A stretch of DNA of 40,596 nt from Candidatus Rifleibacteriota bacterium (lineage in GTDB: Bacteria; Riflebacteria; Ozemobacteria; Ozemobacterales; Ozemobacteraceae), in assembly GCA_029560455.1 (NCBI GenBank), contig JAKQKW010000332.1:1-40596 (forward strand). The letters run 5' to 3'. The notes beneath the pieces are model-generated. The model did no database searches. It saw only the letters and a program-made list of their open reading frames with translations, and was not told the origin of the DNA. Every line of letters begins with the position of its first letter. Positions within the stretch are counted from its first letter, which is position 1. Made by a program: the position numbers and the translations under genes. Positions 24,811-33,309 of the stretch are shown here, in pieces.

Positions 24811-26256
24811 TCAGATAATGCTTTCCTGGTTGTTGAGAGAAAGAATCAGGCTGCTGACGTTGAATTCTTTTTTGAAACGGTTCGAGAAATCGACAATCTT
24901 CACCACCTGATCGTTCAGGCTCCACTTTGAAGTATGACCGGTCAGAATGTGATACAGACCGCCGTGCCGGGTAACCGGGCCCTGAACTTCGACGTTTTTG
25001 AGTGTCTGTGAAAACTCGGCAACACCGCTTTCAACCCAGCGTCTGGCAAGTTCTGCTCTGGCCGGTTCGTCGTCGAAGGTCGGCATGAAAAGACCGATGC
25101 TCTGGTCGAAAAGAACCTTCATTGTCTGTTTGCGGCAGACCTTGCTCAGCGGGTGGTCGGGAGACGTCTGAACGAGCAGCTGTGCTTCGGGATCACGTTT
25201 GCCCTTAAGCTCCTTGCAGAACGGTATCTCGAAGCTGATTCTTTCGTGATCCTTTTCGGTTATCAGGCTTTCCTGGGTCGGGTCGTCGGTCATGTGGTTG
25301 ACGCCAAAAACGATTTTTTCAGGGGCGACTTTCCAGCCGCGCCGGGTTTCGTCGAAATGGTCCATCAGACCGGCGATCGAGACGTTTTTGCTTGAGATCA
25401 GATAGATGATCTTGTCGCAGTTCTGCACGATTTCCTTGGTGACTTTGGTGAACATCGAGCTGGAGTCGACGACCACGTATTCATAATGTTCCATGACCGT
25501 CTGCATGAGTGAGAAGGTATGGAATTCCTTGAGTCTTACGTCTGTAAGGCCATTTTCCTGTGGCAGCAGGGTTAGAAGTCCGCAATCGGTTCTCACCACA
25601 TATTTTTTCAGATCGGTGATCTTTTCGCGGTCGATCAGCTCGTCGATGATGCGTGAACGTTTTTCGACGCCGAGACTGCGGGCGACTCTTTCATCGCGCA
25701 GATTCGGGTCATAGAGCAGTACATCGCAGCCAAGTTCTTTTTGCATCGCCATAGCGAGATTGCGGGCAAAAAGACTTTTACCGGAAGAAGTGTCGGGGCC
25801 AAGAACCGCATAGACATTGTGCATTTTGGTCTGGGCCGAGCCGATATTGGTTTTTGACAGGCGGTTGCAGAGAGTTCTGATGATACTCAGAGAAACGCCG
25901 GGACTGGTTTTTAGAAGGTTGTGAAAGCTGTCTTTGTTGATTCTGATTACTTCGGTTTCGGCAAGAGCGACTGCCGAAGCGGTGCGCGGTTCTTCGGTAA
26001 GAAGTGCCATTTCGCCAAAATATTCGCCAAGTTTGAGATGGGTAAGCACCTTGCGGCCGCCTTTGCCGTCATCGCAGAAAATCTGAACAATGCCGGATTT
26101 GATGATGAACATTGAATCGGCCTGCTGCCCTTCTTTGCAGATGAAGGCGTCTCTGACGAAATTGACAACTTCGGCCTGTTTGCTGACATTGCGAAGTTCT
26201 TCCTCTGAAAGCTCTGAAAAAAGCGATACAGCCTTGAGAAAATCAGTCTGAACCAT
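24811..26256 (-). CDS. Cyclic-nucleotide-binding domain fused to a MinD/CpaE-like ATPase domain
   Basis: 481 residues. About 1-130 is a CRP-type cNMP-binding fold with the phosphate cassette GEYFGEMALLTEEPRTASAV (77-96), including the ligand Arg91. From 145 to about 400 is a SIMIBI-type ATPase: P-loop GPDTSSGKS (Lys160) lacking the ParA signature Lys, VLLYDPNLRD as an A'-like strand, and YEYVVVDSSSMFTK as the Walker B region, most like CpaE/TadZ. The last 75 residues (GGLYHILTGHTSKW...) are of unknown fold. There is no DNA-binding helix-turn-helix, so it is not a CRP regulator. AGAGGAG precedes ATG 26256. It may place or switch a polar machine, perhaps the Tad system, in response to cAMP or c-di-GMP; this is inferred. 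Confidence 0.88.
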   Translation of the reverse strand: MVQTDFLKAVSLFSELSEEELRNVSKQAEVVNFVRDAFICKEGQQADSMFIIKSGIVQIFCDDGKGGRKVLTHLKLGEYFGEMALLTEEPRTASAVALAETEVIRINKDSFHNLLKTSPGVSLSIIRTLCNRLSKTNIGSAQTKMHNVYAVLGPDTSSGKSLFARNLAMAMQKELGCDVLLYDPNLRDERVARSLGVEKRSRIIDELIDREKITDLKKYVVRTDCGLLTLLPQENGLTDVRLKEFHTFSLMQTVMEHYEYVVVDSSSMFTKVTKEIVQNCDKIIYLISSKNVSIAGLMDHFDETRRGWKVAPEKIVFGVNHMTDDPTQESLITEKDHERISFEIPFCKELKGKRDPEAQLLVQTSPDHPLSKVCRKQTMKVLFDQSIGLFMPTFDDEPARAELARRWVESGVAEFSQTLKNVEVQGPVTRHGGLYHILTGHTSKWSLNDQVVKIVDFSNRFKKEFNVSSLILSLNNQESII

Positions 26257-26319
26257 GGTTGCTCCTCTATGTTTCTATAAGCACATGCTACAAACAGCAG
26301 GCAAAACTGTCAATCCTGA

Positions 26320-27855
26320 TCAATCACTTTGAAACGGGTCGCGGGTTCGATACTGCAGCGCCTCAGCAATATGAGGGATCTGCACTTCTTTGGCTTCTTC
26401 GAGATCGGCAATGGTGCGGGCGATTCTGATAACTTTATCATAGCCGCGGGCTGAGAGCGCAAATTTGCGGGCAGCGTTCAACAGAATGTTGTGTGCTGCG
26501 TCGCTGATCTGGCATATCTCGTTGAGGATTTTGCCGGGCAGATGGGCGTTGAGAAACTCACCGGCTTTTGCGTTGCGCTGCTTCTGAAAACTTCTTGCTG
26601 CAATTACGCGCTTTCTTATGGTTTCAGAAGTTTCACCGGTGGGTTTCCCTGCCATTTCTTCGGGTTTGAGTCGCGGCACCTGAACCTGCAGGTCAATACG
26701 GTCTAGCAGTGGCCCCGAAATTTTCTGGCGGTATTTGGCCAGTTGACCGGCTGAACAGATGCAGTCATGCCCGGGGTCAGTAGAAAAACCACATGGGCAC
26801 GGGTTCATTGCCGCCGCGAACAGAAAGCGGGCCGGGAATTGACATGTCTGTGCGGCCCGGGATATCGATACGGTGCCTGAAGTCAGCGGTTCGCGCAGCA
26901 CTTCAAGCACCGATTTCCGGAATTCGGGCAGCTCGTCGAGAAAAAGCACCCCGTGATGGGCAAGCGATACCTCACCCGGTGCCGGCACACGGCCGCCGCC
27001 GATCAGAGCAACGTCAGAAATTGTATGGTGCGGGTCGCGGAATGGCCTGTTTCTGATCAGGCCGGCACCAGGCGGCAGCAGGCCCTTGATGCTGTATACG
27101 CGTGTCACATCGAGCGCTTCGACAAAGTCAAGCGGTGGCAGTATAGTGGGCAGCGCTTTTGCCAGCAGTGTCTTGCCTGAACCGGGTGGACCGGCGAACA
27201 GAATGTTGTGGTTGCCGGCGGCGGCGATTTCAAGGGCCCGGCGTGCCATTGCCTGTCCTTTGATGATAGACATGTCGGTGGTGTGTGCAGGTTCGGGGGA
27301 CGGTTCGTGATGGCTTGAATCTCTATTTTCGGGCAGCAGTGGCGTGGCCCCCGAAAAGGCGGAAATCAGTTCGGCCAGGCTTGAGAATGCCAAAACTTCC
27401 AGGTCTGGAACGACAAGCGCTTCGCGGGTATTGGTCTTTGGAATGACTATACCTTTGTAGCCGAACTGCAGCGCCATCAGGGCTATCGGTAGAATGGCTC
27501 TGGTATGGCGAAGTTCACCATTCAGGCTGAGTTCTCCGGCAAATAGATATCTGGCGACCGGCTCAGCGGGCAGTTGCCCCAGCGAAACCAGTATCGAGAC
27601 TGCGATCGGCAGGTCGAAGCCGGAACCTTCTTTTCTCAGGTCTGCGGGGGCGAGGTTAATGATTATTTTGCCGGCAGGAAGGTCGCAGCCAGAGTTTTTC
27701 ATTGCTGATCTGATACGCTGACGTGATTCTGATACTGAAGTGTCTGGCAGGCCAACGATGTCGAAGCCGGGCAGACCTCCGGCGATATCGGTTTCAACTG
27801 AAACCGGCAGAGCCTCAAACCCATCGATAGTGGCGGCAGATATCTGTGAAAACAT
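26320..27855 (-). CDS. YifB/ComM-family Mg chelatase-like AAA+ ATPase
   Basis: 511 residues, the usual length. The N-terminal Lon-protease-like fold domain carries the family signature (VSVETDIAGGLPGFDIVGLPD, INLAPADLRKEGSGFDLPIA). The AAA+ core has Walker A GPPGSGKT (Lys228), Walker B GVLFLDELPEF, and NPCPCGF with Cys-rich insert (CPCGFSTDPGHDCIC). The C-terminal Mg-chelatase lid domain follows (ARGYDKVIRIARTIADLE). Characterised ComM is a hexameric helicase driving branch migration during natural transformation; many members occur outside competent species. It lies 63 bases upstream of the cNMP/MinD-like gene on the same strand, which has its own strong ribosome site. Confidence 0.95.
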   Translation of the reverse strand: MFSQISAATIDGFEALPVSVETDIAGGLPGFDIVGLPDTSVSESRQRIRSAMKNSGCDLPAGKIIINLAPADLRKEGSGFDLPIAVSILVSLGQLPAEPVARYLFAGELSLNGELRHTRAILPIALMALQFGYKGIVIPKTNTREALVVPDLEVLAFSSLAELISAFSGATPLLPENRDSSHHEPSPEPAHTTDMSIIKGQAMARRALEIAAAGNHNILFAGPPGSGKTLLAKALPTILPPLDFVEALDVTRVYSIKGLLPPGAGLIRNRPFRDPHHTISDVALIGGGRVPAPGEVSLAHHGVLFLDELPEFRKSVLEVLREPLTSGTVSISRAAQTCQFPARFLFAAAMNPCPCGFSTDPGHDCICSAGQLAKYRQKISGPLLDRIDLQVQVPRLKPEEMAGKPTGETSETIRKRVIAARSFQKQRNAKAGEFLNAHLPGKILNEICQISDAAHNILLNAARKFALSARGYDKVIRIARTIADLEEAKEVQIPHIAEALQYRTRDPFQSD

Positions 27856-27885
27856 CTGGTACTCTCACGCTCTTTCCTGAAAATA

Positions 27886-27915
27886 TTGTTGCATCTGGTG
27901 GTATTATTGTATCAT
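27886..27915 (+). promoter_or_regulatory. Putative promoter of the TPR/CFI-box gene
   Basis: TTGTTG (27886-27891), an 18-base spacer and TATCAT (27910-27915); an overlapping TATTAT at 27902-27907 is present too. It lies in the gap divergent from the YifB gene, about 40 bases before ATG 27957. Confidence 0.4.
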
Positions 27916-27956
27916 ATTAAAACAGCAAAAAAAGAAAGCAACAATGAGGACTGACC

Positions 27957-29381
27957 ATGTCAGCTGAAAAAACGGAAAAGGGTCTGAAACCACAGAATGA
28001 ATTCTTTACCGACGCACAACGTGATTTTAACGGTGCGTTCGAGGATGCCCTGCTGCTTGAGCGCTTTGACGCCGCCCAGGCTCAGCTTGATGAACTTAAA
28101 AAGCAGAATGGCGAAACGGCCGCCTATTTTTATCGTCTCGGTCGTTTGCGCGAAAAACAGGGTCAGAAAAAGGAAGCCTACGAATATTTTCGCCGTCTGT
28201 TTTTCGAGTGGCCTGTATTCATGCATGATAAGTATGATTATGAGCGCTTTCGCCAGGATGTTATCCAGGATAGCCTTAATAAATGCCGGGCCCAGTGGAA
28301 CCAGTTGATCGCGAAAACTTCAAGATTTATTGAAGAGAACCCCGATGCGCATGACCGTGATAATACTGCGCCATTCGCAAAGGCTTTCTGGCACTCGCAT
28401 CGCGAAGACCTTGAGGGGTTGGCTCGATCTTATATTGCCATTCTTGATTTTGAACCGAATGAAACTGCGGCAATTCAGGCGCTGGTGCAGATTTACACTG
28501 AGCTTGGCGACGTAGAGCATCAGAGTTTTTTTCAGAATCGCCTGACCGACGCGCGCCGGTACTGGCGTGATCTCACTGAGACCCGTTCGCAGGCAACCTG
28601 TGCTGCGGCAAAGAAACACGAAGAAAGTGCTCATTATGACGCGGTGATCGAAGTCGTAAATCTGGGACTCGAGACAGACCCGCTGCACCCCGATCTGCTG
28701 CTTGCCAAGGCAGAGGCGCTGCAGAAGTTGAAACACCTCAAGGAAGGGCATGCTTGTGTTCTGGCGGTTCTCAAGAATAACCCGAACAATTCGCGGGCAC
28801 AGCGTTTGAAAAAAGCTCTTGAAGCCCAGGTTTTCGATATGAATCTCAAAGAAGGGCTCGACCTGCTCAGCAAGGCTGAGCTCGAAAAGCCCGGCAGTCA
28901 AGGCCAGATTTCCAAGGTCGAAAGTGCGCTCAGCCGTTTTCTCGACGCCATCGCCTTTGACGGCAACAACCTGACGGCCCTGGCCGGTGTTTATCGCTGC
29001 CATATCAGATCAGCAGAGCCTTTGAAGGCCCAAAAAACCATGGAAAGAATCAGGCAGATCGATTCGACCTTCGATGTTTACTCAATTTTCAGAGATAAAG
29101 CTGAAAAAGAAGAGAAGGATGAACTCTGTTTCGTTGCCACCAGGGTTTTTGGCAAAGAACACCCCGAAACGATTTTTCTGCGCGGCTGGCGAGATAATTG
29201 CCTGCGCCATTATCGACCCGGCAGGGTTTTTATCAGCCTATATCGCAGGGTTGGCCCGGCATTGGCAAAATTGCCACCCGGCAGCGATGTTCTTCGCCTG
29301 AGCCGGATGGCAATTTGTCTGTTGACTGGGTTTTTGAGAACTCTATTACATTTTACCGGCCGCCAGGGCCAGTTTGATTGA
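27957..29381 (+). CDS. TPR-repeat protein with C-terminal CFI-box motif
   Basis: 474 residues. No signal peptide. About 25-380 consists of helix-turn-helix repeats of TPR type (for example ETAAYFYRLGRLREKQGQKK and HPDLLLAKAEALQKLKHLKE). From Cys391 comes CFVATRVFG, then FLRGWRDNCLRHYRPGRVF and LYRRVGPALAKL, which matches the CFI-box C-terminal domain I recall (CFIATAAYG...LRxFRDxxL...GRxFVxxYYxxSPPLA). It ends in a weakly hydrophobic helix. GAGG precedes ATG 27957. Its last 36 bases overlap the end of ptb on the other strand. A scaffold role is likely; what the CFI box does is not known to me. Confidence 0.85.
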   Translation: MSAEKTEKGLKPQNEFFTDAQRDFNGAFEDALLLERFDAAQAQLDELKKQNGETAAYFYRLGRLREKQGQKKEAYEYFRRLFFEWPVFMHDKYDYERFRQDVIQDSLNKCRAQWNQLIAKTSRFIEENPDAHDRDNTAPFAKAFWHSHREDLEGLARSYIAILDFEPNETAAIQALVQIYTELGDVEHQSFFQNRLTDARRYWRDLTETRSQATCAAAKKHEESAHYDAVIEVVNLGLETDPLHPDLLLAKAEALQKLKHLKEGHACVLAVLKNNPNNSRAQRLKKALEAQVFDMNLKEGLDLLSKAELEKPGSQGQISKVESALSRFLDAIAFDGNNLTALAGVYRCHIRSAEPLKAQKTMERIRQIDSTFDVYSIFRDKAEKEEKDELCFVATRVFGKEHPETIFLRGWRDNCLRHYRPGRVFISLYRRVGPALAKLPPGSDVLRLSRMAICLLTGFLRTLLHFTGRQGQFD

Positions 29382-30233
29382 ATTGATACGGGTCTGGCGA
29401 TCGTCAGAACGGGAGAGCATTACTACCGGGCAGCGGGCGCCGATGATCATGCCGCCGGCCGGTGTGTTGCCGAAATAAAGCAGGGTTTTGCCCAGAATAT
29501 TGCCGGTGTCGATATCAGGAGCGATCAGAATGTCGGCGCGGCCGACCACTTCGTTGAACAGGCCCTTGTGATGGGCAGATTCAAGAGAAATGGCGTTGTC
29601 GAGAGCCAGCGGGCCGTCAACGATGCAGTCTTTGCCGAACTGACCACGTTCGCCCATTTTGGCGAGAACAGCGGCGTCAAGAGTGCTCTGAATTTTCGGG
29701 TTCACTTTTTCGACAGATGAGAGAACCGCAACGCGGGGAACATCGCACCCGAGCTTTTTGGCGAGCGCTTTGGTATTGTTGATCAGCTCGATTTTTTCTT
29801 CGAGGGTCGGGTGGGGGAGCATGCCGCCGTCGGTGAGAAAGCGCAGGCTGTTTTCCCATTCGAAGACGAGAACATGCGAAAGCACATCGGAGTTTTTGAT
29901 GCCGGTTTCTTTGTTCAGAATTGCCTTGAGCAGAATCGGGGTCGAGATATTGCCTTTCATCAGGGCGCTGGCCCGGTTGGTGCGCACCAGTTCGACTGAT
30001 TTGAAAGCGGCTTCTTCAGGGGTCGCGGCGTGAATGATCTCTGGTTTAAAACCGGGTGCGGCCTGATCTATGTAACCCTTGATGGTTTCCTGGTTGCCGA
30101 CGAAGATACATTCGACGAAGCCGAGATTGCTGGCTTCATAAGCGGCCATGACCGTATCGGTTTCTTCGGGCATGCATACTGCGAGCGGAACCCGGCGAGT
30201 GCCGAGAAGTTTGTCGATATCTGCAAAATTCAT
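29346..30233 (-). CDS. ptb: Phosphate butyryltransferase
   Basis: 295 residues, normal for Ptb. It exchanges CoA for phosphate on butyryl-CoA to give butyryl phosphate, the step before butyrate kinase. Visible family segments: ASALMKGNISTPILLKAIL, LTDGGMLPHPTLEEK, IVDGPLALDNAIS and GRADILIAPDIDTGNILGK, with the Gly-rich C-terminal GNTPAGGMIIGA. Related phosphate acetyltransferases share these, but pairing with buk favours the butyryl enzyme. AAGGAGAG precedes ATG 30233. It is the last gene of the leftward run rlmI-nudix-buk-ptb, 111 bases after buk, and its 3' end overlaps the TPR gene by 36 bases. Confidence 0.95.
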   Translation of the reverse strand: MNFADIDKLLGTRRVPLAVCMPEETDTVMAAYEASNLGFVECIFVGNQETIKGYIDQAAPGFKPEIIHAATPEEAAFKSVELVRTNRASALMKGNISTPILLKAILNKETGIKNSDVLSHVLVFEWENSLRFLTDGGMLPHPTLEEKIELINNTKALAKKLGCDVPRVAVLSSVEKVNPKIQSTLDAAVLAKMGERGQFGKDCIVDGPLALDNAISLESAHHKGLFNEVVGRADILIAPDIDTGNILGKTLLYFGNTPAGGMIIGARCPVVMLSRSDDRQTRINSIKLALAAGKM

Positions 30234-30344
30234 ATTCTCTCCTTGAGGGGTATTTTATCGATAATAACCATTTTCAGGATGTATCAGTGTTTATCGGTGT
30301 TGATCTGTGGCTGATAACGCCGCCTGCTCGAGCTGGTGCGTTTA

Positions 30345-31415
30345 TCAGTATTCTTTGACGATTGCGGGTTCTGCAAGGGCGCGGCAGGCGTGTGCTGCCA
30401 GAGCCTTGAGCTCGTTCTGACCGGGCTTCATTCTGACCGGAGCGAGAAACGAAACCCGCTCGGTTATGCATCTGACCACATACGGGTTCTGGGCGATGCC
30501 GCCGGTGAGAATGATCGCGTCGATTTCGCCTTTTAAAACAGTTGCCATGGCGCCGATTTCTTTGGCAATCGTATAGGCCATGGCTTCAAGAACCAGTTTG
30601 GCCTTCGCGTCGCCGGCTTCGATGCGTTTGACGACTTCGCGGCAGTCAGAGGTGCCGAGATGGGCTACCAGGCCGCCTTTGCCGACCAGCTGCTTCTTCA
30701 GTTCGTTCATGGTGTATTTGCCGCTGAAGGCCATTTTCAGCAGACCACCAAGCGGCAGGGTGCCGCAGCGCTCTGGTGAGAAGGGGCCGGCGTCGTTGGC
30801 GTTGTTGACGTCGACCTGGCGCCCTTTGCGATGGGCTGCAATCGAGATGCCGCCGCCGAGATGGGCGACGATATAGTTGACGTCTTCGGGCTTTTTGCCG
30901 TCTTCGCGGGCGACTTCGGCCACTACTGACTTGATGTTGAGAGCGTGCGAGAGCGAAATGCGCGGAATCTCAGGGTAGCCGCTGATTCTGGCGATGTCAT
31001 CGAATTCATCGACCGAAACCGGGTCAGCGATAAATGCCGGTATTCCCGCCGTTTTCGCAACACGGCAGGCAATCAGACCACCGAGAATCGAAGCATGATC
31101 GACAAGTTTGCCTGACTGCAGATCGCTCATCAGCGATTCGCCAACATGATAAACACCGCCGCTGAGTGGTTTAAGCGGCCCGCCGCGGCCAATGGCGGCT
31201 TTCAGGTCAGAGGGTTTGCAGCCCCAGTCGGCAAGTGCCTTTTCGACGGCAGAAAATCTGAAGTCGAGCTGTTCGAGATTGTTGCCGAAGCCAGCCAGGT
31301 CAGCGGCAGAGTGGGTGATGTCGAGTTCCTTGTATGGCTCTTCACCTTTGTAGAGGGCGATTTTGGTTGAAGTCGAGCCGGGGTTGATTACCAGAATCAG
31401 GGGTTTTTCAGTCAT
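30345..31415 (-). CDS. buk: Butyrate kinase
   Basis: 356 residues, the family length. It belongs to the acetate/butyrate kinase (ASKHA) fold and transfers phosphate from butyryl phosphate to ADP, yielding ATP and butyrate. Visible motifs: ILVINPGSTSTKIALY (phosphate 1), NYIVAHLGGGISIAAH (phosphate 2), NDAGPFSPERCGTLPLGG, and AIILTGGIAQNPYV (adenosine). GAGGAAAG before the ATG lies within the end of the Nudix gene, which it overlaps by 8 bases. Branched or other short-chain acyl phosphates may also be used. Order here is buk then ptb, the reverse of the common clostridial ptb-buk. Confidence 0.96.
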   Translation of the reverse strand: MTEKPLILVINPGSTSTKIALYKGEEPYKELDITHSAADLAGFGNNLEQLDFRFSAVEKALADWGCKPSDLKAAIGRGGPLKPLSGGVYHVGESLMSDLQSGKLVDHASILGGLIACRVAKTAGIPAFIADPVSVDEFDDIARISGYPEIPRISLSHALNIKSVVAEVAREDGKKPEDVNYIVAHLGGGISIAAHRKGRQVDVNNANDAGPFSPERCGTLPLGGLLKMAFSGKYTMNELKKQLVGKGGLVAHLGTSDCREVVKRIEAGDAKAKLVLEAMAYTIAKEIGAMATVLKGEIDAIILTGGIAQNPYVVRCITERVSFLAPVRMKPGQNELKALAAHACRALAEPAIVKEY

Positions 31416-31842
31416 TTCTTTCCTCGATTTGTATTATTTGTGGCCACGGAAGATTGATGGCGGCGATGCGGTCGGCAGGGCAGAATTCTTCGAGCGGGAA
31501 GTCGTGCGGCGTGTACCAGCCGACCTCTGGGTTTTTTATGGTTTTCTGCAGGCATTCTTCGAAGGCGTCAGAGAAGCGGCATTTCACAAAATGCAGTCTG
31601 ACGGTAATTTCGGGGTAGGCATGTTCGAGCACCAGCATGGTTTTTTCGGCAACAATGCTGATATCGAGTTCCTCATGCAGTTCGCGTTTTGCCGCATGTT
31701 CGGCGCTTTCGCCGACTTCGAGCTTGCCGCCGGGAAATTCCCAGAGGTTGTCGAGGTGGCCGCCCCGGCGTTTGGCCAGCAGCACCCGGTTGTCGTGAAT
31801 GAGAACGGCGGCGGCAACATCTATGGTTTTACGTGACTGCAT
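31408..31842 (-). CDS. MutT-like Nudix hydrolase
   Basis: 144 residues with a complete Nudix box, GKLEVGESAEHAAKRELHEE then LDI, fitting Gx5Ex7REUxEExGU with Asp in place of the usual Gly near the end. The N-terminal VAAAVLIHDNRVLLAKRRGG and WEFPGGK match the MutT/8-oxo-dGTPase group. It most likely hydrolyses oxidised or non-canonical (d)NTPs to monophosphates. It starts 12 bases after the rlmI-like stop and overlaps buk by 8 bases, so the three are probably co-transcribed; no functional link with butyrate formation is evident. Confidence 0.93.
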   Translation of the reverse strand: MQSRKTIDVAAAVLIHDNRVLLAKRRGGHLDNLWEFPGGKLEVGESAEHAAKRELHEELDISIVAEKTMLVLEHAYPEITVRLHFVKCRFSDAFEECLQKTIKNPEVGWYTPHDFPLEEFCPADRIAAINLPWPQIIQIEERND

Positions 31843-31854
31843 ATTTTAACCGCC

Positions 31855-33030
31855 TTAGTAAACCCGCAGCAGCAGGCCCTTGAGATAGGAACCTTCTGGG
31901 TGGGCGAGGGCGGTAGGATGATCGGGAGCATGAAAAGATTCGTGAACGATCTGAGCCTGGCGGCCGGAAGCGGCAATTGCCTCGCGCACCGCATCGAGAA
32001 ATTCGCTGCGCGATACCTGACTGCTGCATGAAGCGGTAAACAGAAGGCCACCCTTTTTGACGACTCTGACGCCGTCGAGATTGAGGCGTCGATAGGCTCT
32101 GACTGCTTTTTCGACGTCTTTGCGGCTTTTGGCCATCGACGGCGGGTCGAGCACGACCAGATCGAAGCTGCCCGGCTGGCAGTTCTTGAGATAGTCGTAC
32201 ATGTCTGAACAGACCATTTTGTGGTGCGGGCCGCCGAAGCCGTTCAGCTTGAGAATCTGTTCGGCCTCGATTAAAGCGGGTTTGGCTATATCTACGGTGA
32301 CGCTTTCGCGGGCGCCGCCGGCAATTGCGGCAACTGTAAAGGCGCCGGTATAGCCGCAGACATTGAGAAACGAGCGGCCGGCGGCGACGTTCCTGATCAG
32401 CTGGCGGTTATCGCGCTGATCGAGAAAAAAGCCGGTCTTCTGGCCATTGATCAGGTCGGTGGTGAATTTGAGGCCGTTTTCTCTGAATTCGATTTTTTCG
32501 GGCAGGTTCTGGCCAAAAACCAGCTCGGCGGCGGCAGCCTTGGCGATTCTGATCTGGTTGCGGCGCCAGACCCATTTAAGGTCTTTGAGCGAGTCGCGCA
32601 GAGCTTTGACAATTCTATCGATGAATGGCTCAAGGGCCAGGGTATAGATCTGCAGCGAAACGGCTCCGGCGTAGCGGTCGGCAATCAGACCCGGCAGGCC
32701 GTCGCCTTCACCGTTGATCACGCGAAAGGCGTTGGTGTCGGGGTTCTTGAAAAAATCGAGGCGATGTGCGACTGCCTGCCTGATCAGGCGGCTGATGCCA
32801 TCGGCGAAACTTTCGCTGCGGTCGATCGGCAGCATTCTGACAAGTATCTTTGAGTCGATGTCGGCATAGCCAACCCCGAGAAGCTGCTGTTTATGAGAGA
32901 GCACCTCGACCCGGTCGCCGGTGCGCAGGCCGGCCGGAACTTCGCGAAAAGCTTCGCCATAAGCCCAGGGGTGCCCCTTGAGCAGTGAAAATTCTTTGTT
33001 TTTCTTCAAAGTCAGCTGAATGGTTTGCAT
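31855..33030 (-). CDS. rlmI: RlmI-like class I SAM-dependent 23S rRNA methyltransferase
   Basis: 391 residues, as in RlmI/YccW. The N-terminal PUA domain shows KGHPWAYGEAF and GDRVEVLSHKQQLLGVGYAD. A linker with NGEGDGLPGLIADRYAG is the family signature. The Rossmann domain has motif I FLNVCGYTGAFTVAA, an acidic VTVDIA strand and motif IV DLVVLDPPSM. RlmI makes m5C1962 in E. coli 23S rRNA; the exact target in this organism is inferred. Only a weak ribosome site (GAAAG) precedes ATG 33030. First gene of the leftward run leading into nudix-buk-ptb. Confidence 0.92.
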   Translation of the reverse strand: MQTIQLTLKKNKEFSLLKGHPWAYGEAFREVPAGLRTGDRVEVLSHKQQLLGVGYADIDSKILVRMLPIDRSESFADGISRLIRQAVAHRLDFFKNPDTNAFRVINGEGDGLPGLIADRYAGAVSLQIYTLALEPFIDRIVKALRDSLKDLKWVWRRNQIRIAKAAAAELVFGQNLPEKIEFRENGLKFTTDLINGQKTGFFLDQRDNRQLIRNVAAGRSFLNVCGYTGAFTVAAIAGGARESVTVDIAKPALIEAEQILKLNGFGGPHHKMVCSDMYDYLKNCQPGSFDLVVLDPPSMAKSRKDVEKAVRAYRRLNLDGVRVVKKGGLLFTASCSSQVSRSEFLDAVREAIAASGRQAQIVHESFHAPDHPTALAHPEGSYLKGLLLRVY

Positions 33031-33309
33031 GTGTTTCTTTCAGAGGCAATTGCCGCGTCATGATGCTGGGATATCCGCAATATTTTAAGCAAAAAATGCA
33101 AATTTATCAATTTTTCTGAAAGCCCGAAAAATCTTGACTATCAGACATCTGACACGGTTTACTCTGGCAGTCAAGGGGGCAAACTGGCTGTACATAACTT
33201 ATAAAACACGAAAACTTGACCAATCAATTCGGGCCACCGCTCAAGCCTCCGACCAGGCAATTTTTGGGAGGATTTTTAAGTGTCAAACTCGGGATTATAT
33301 TCAAAACCT
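33031..33309. other. 279-base gap with interrupted inverted repeat
   Basis: No gene is supported here. CTTGACT (33133-33139) and AGTCAAG (33169-33175) form an inverted repeat, with inner CAGA/TCTG also pairing; a second CTTGAC-x-ATCA-like copy lies near 33217. The gap lies upstream of the rlmI-like gene on its strand, so the repeat could be an operator. A short GTG frame with GGGAGG at 33280 runs into the neighbouring gene and is not called. Confidence 0.3.

Noticed and set aside
24811..26256. CRP/FNR-type transcription regulator
   Set aside because: The N-terminal cNMP domain fits, but no helix-turn-helix follows; an ATPase domain does.
28320..29003. 227-codon antisense frame on the minus strand
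   Set aside because: It lies wholly within the TPR gene, has no ribosome site and its product has no sensible domain; it is a shadow of a codon-biased gene.
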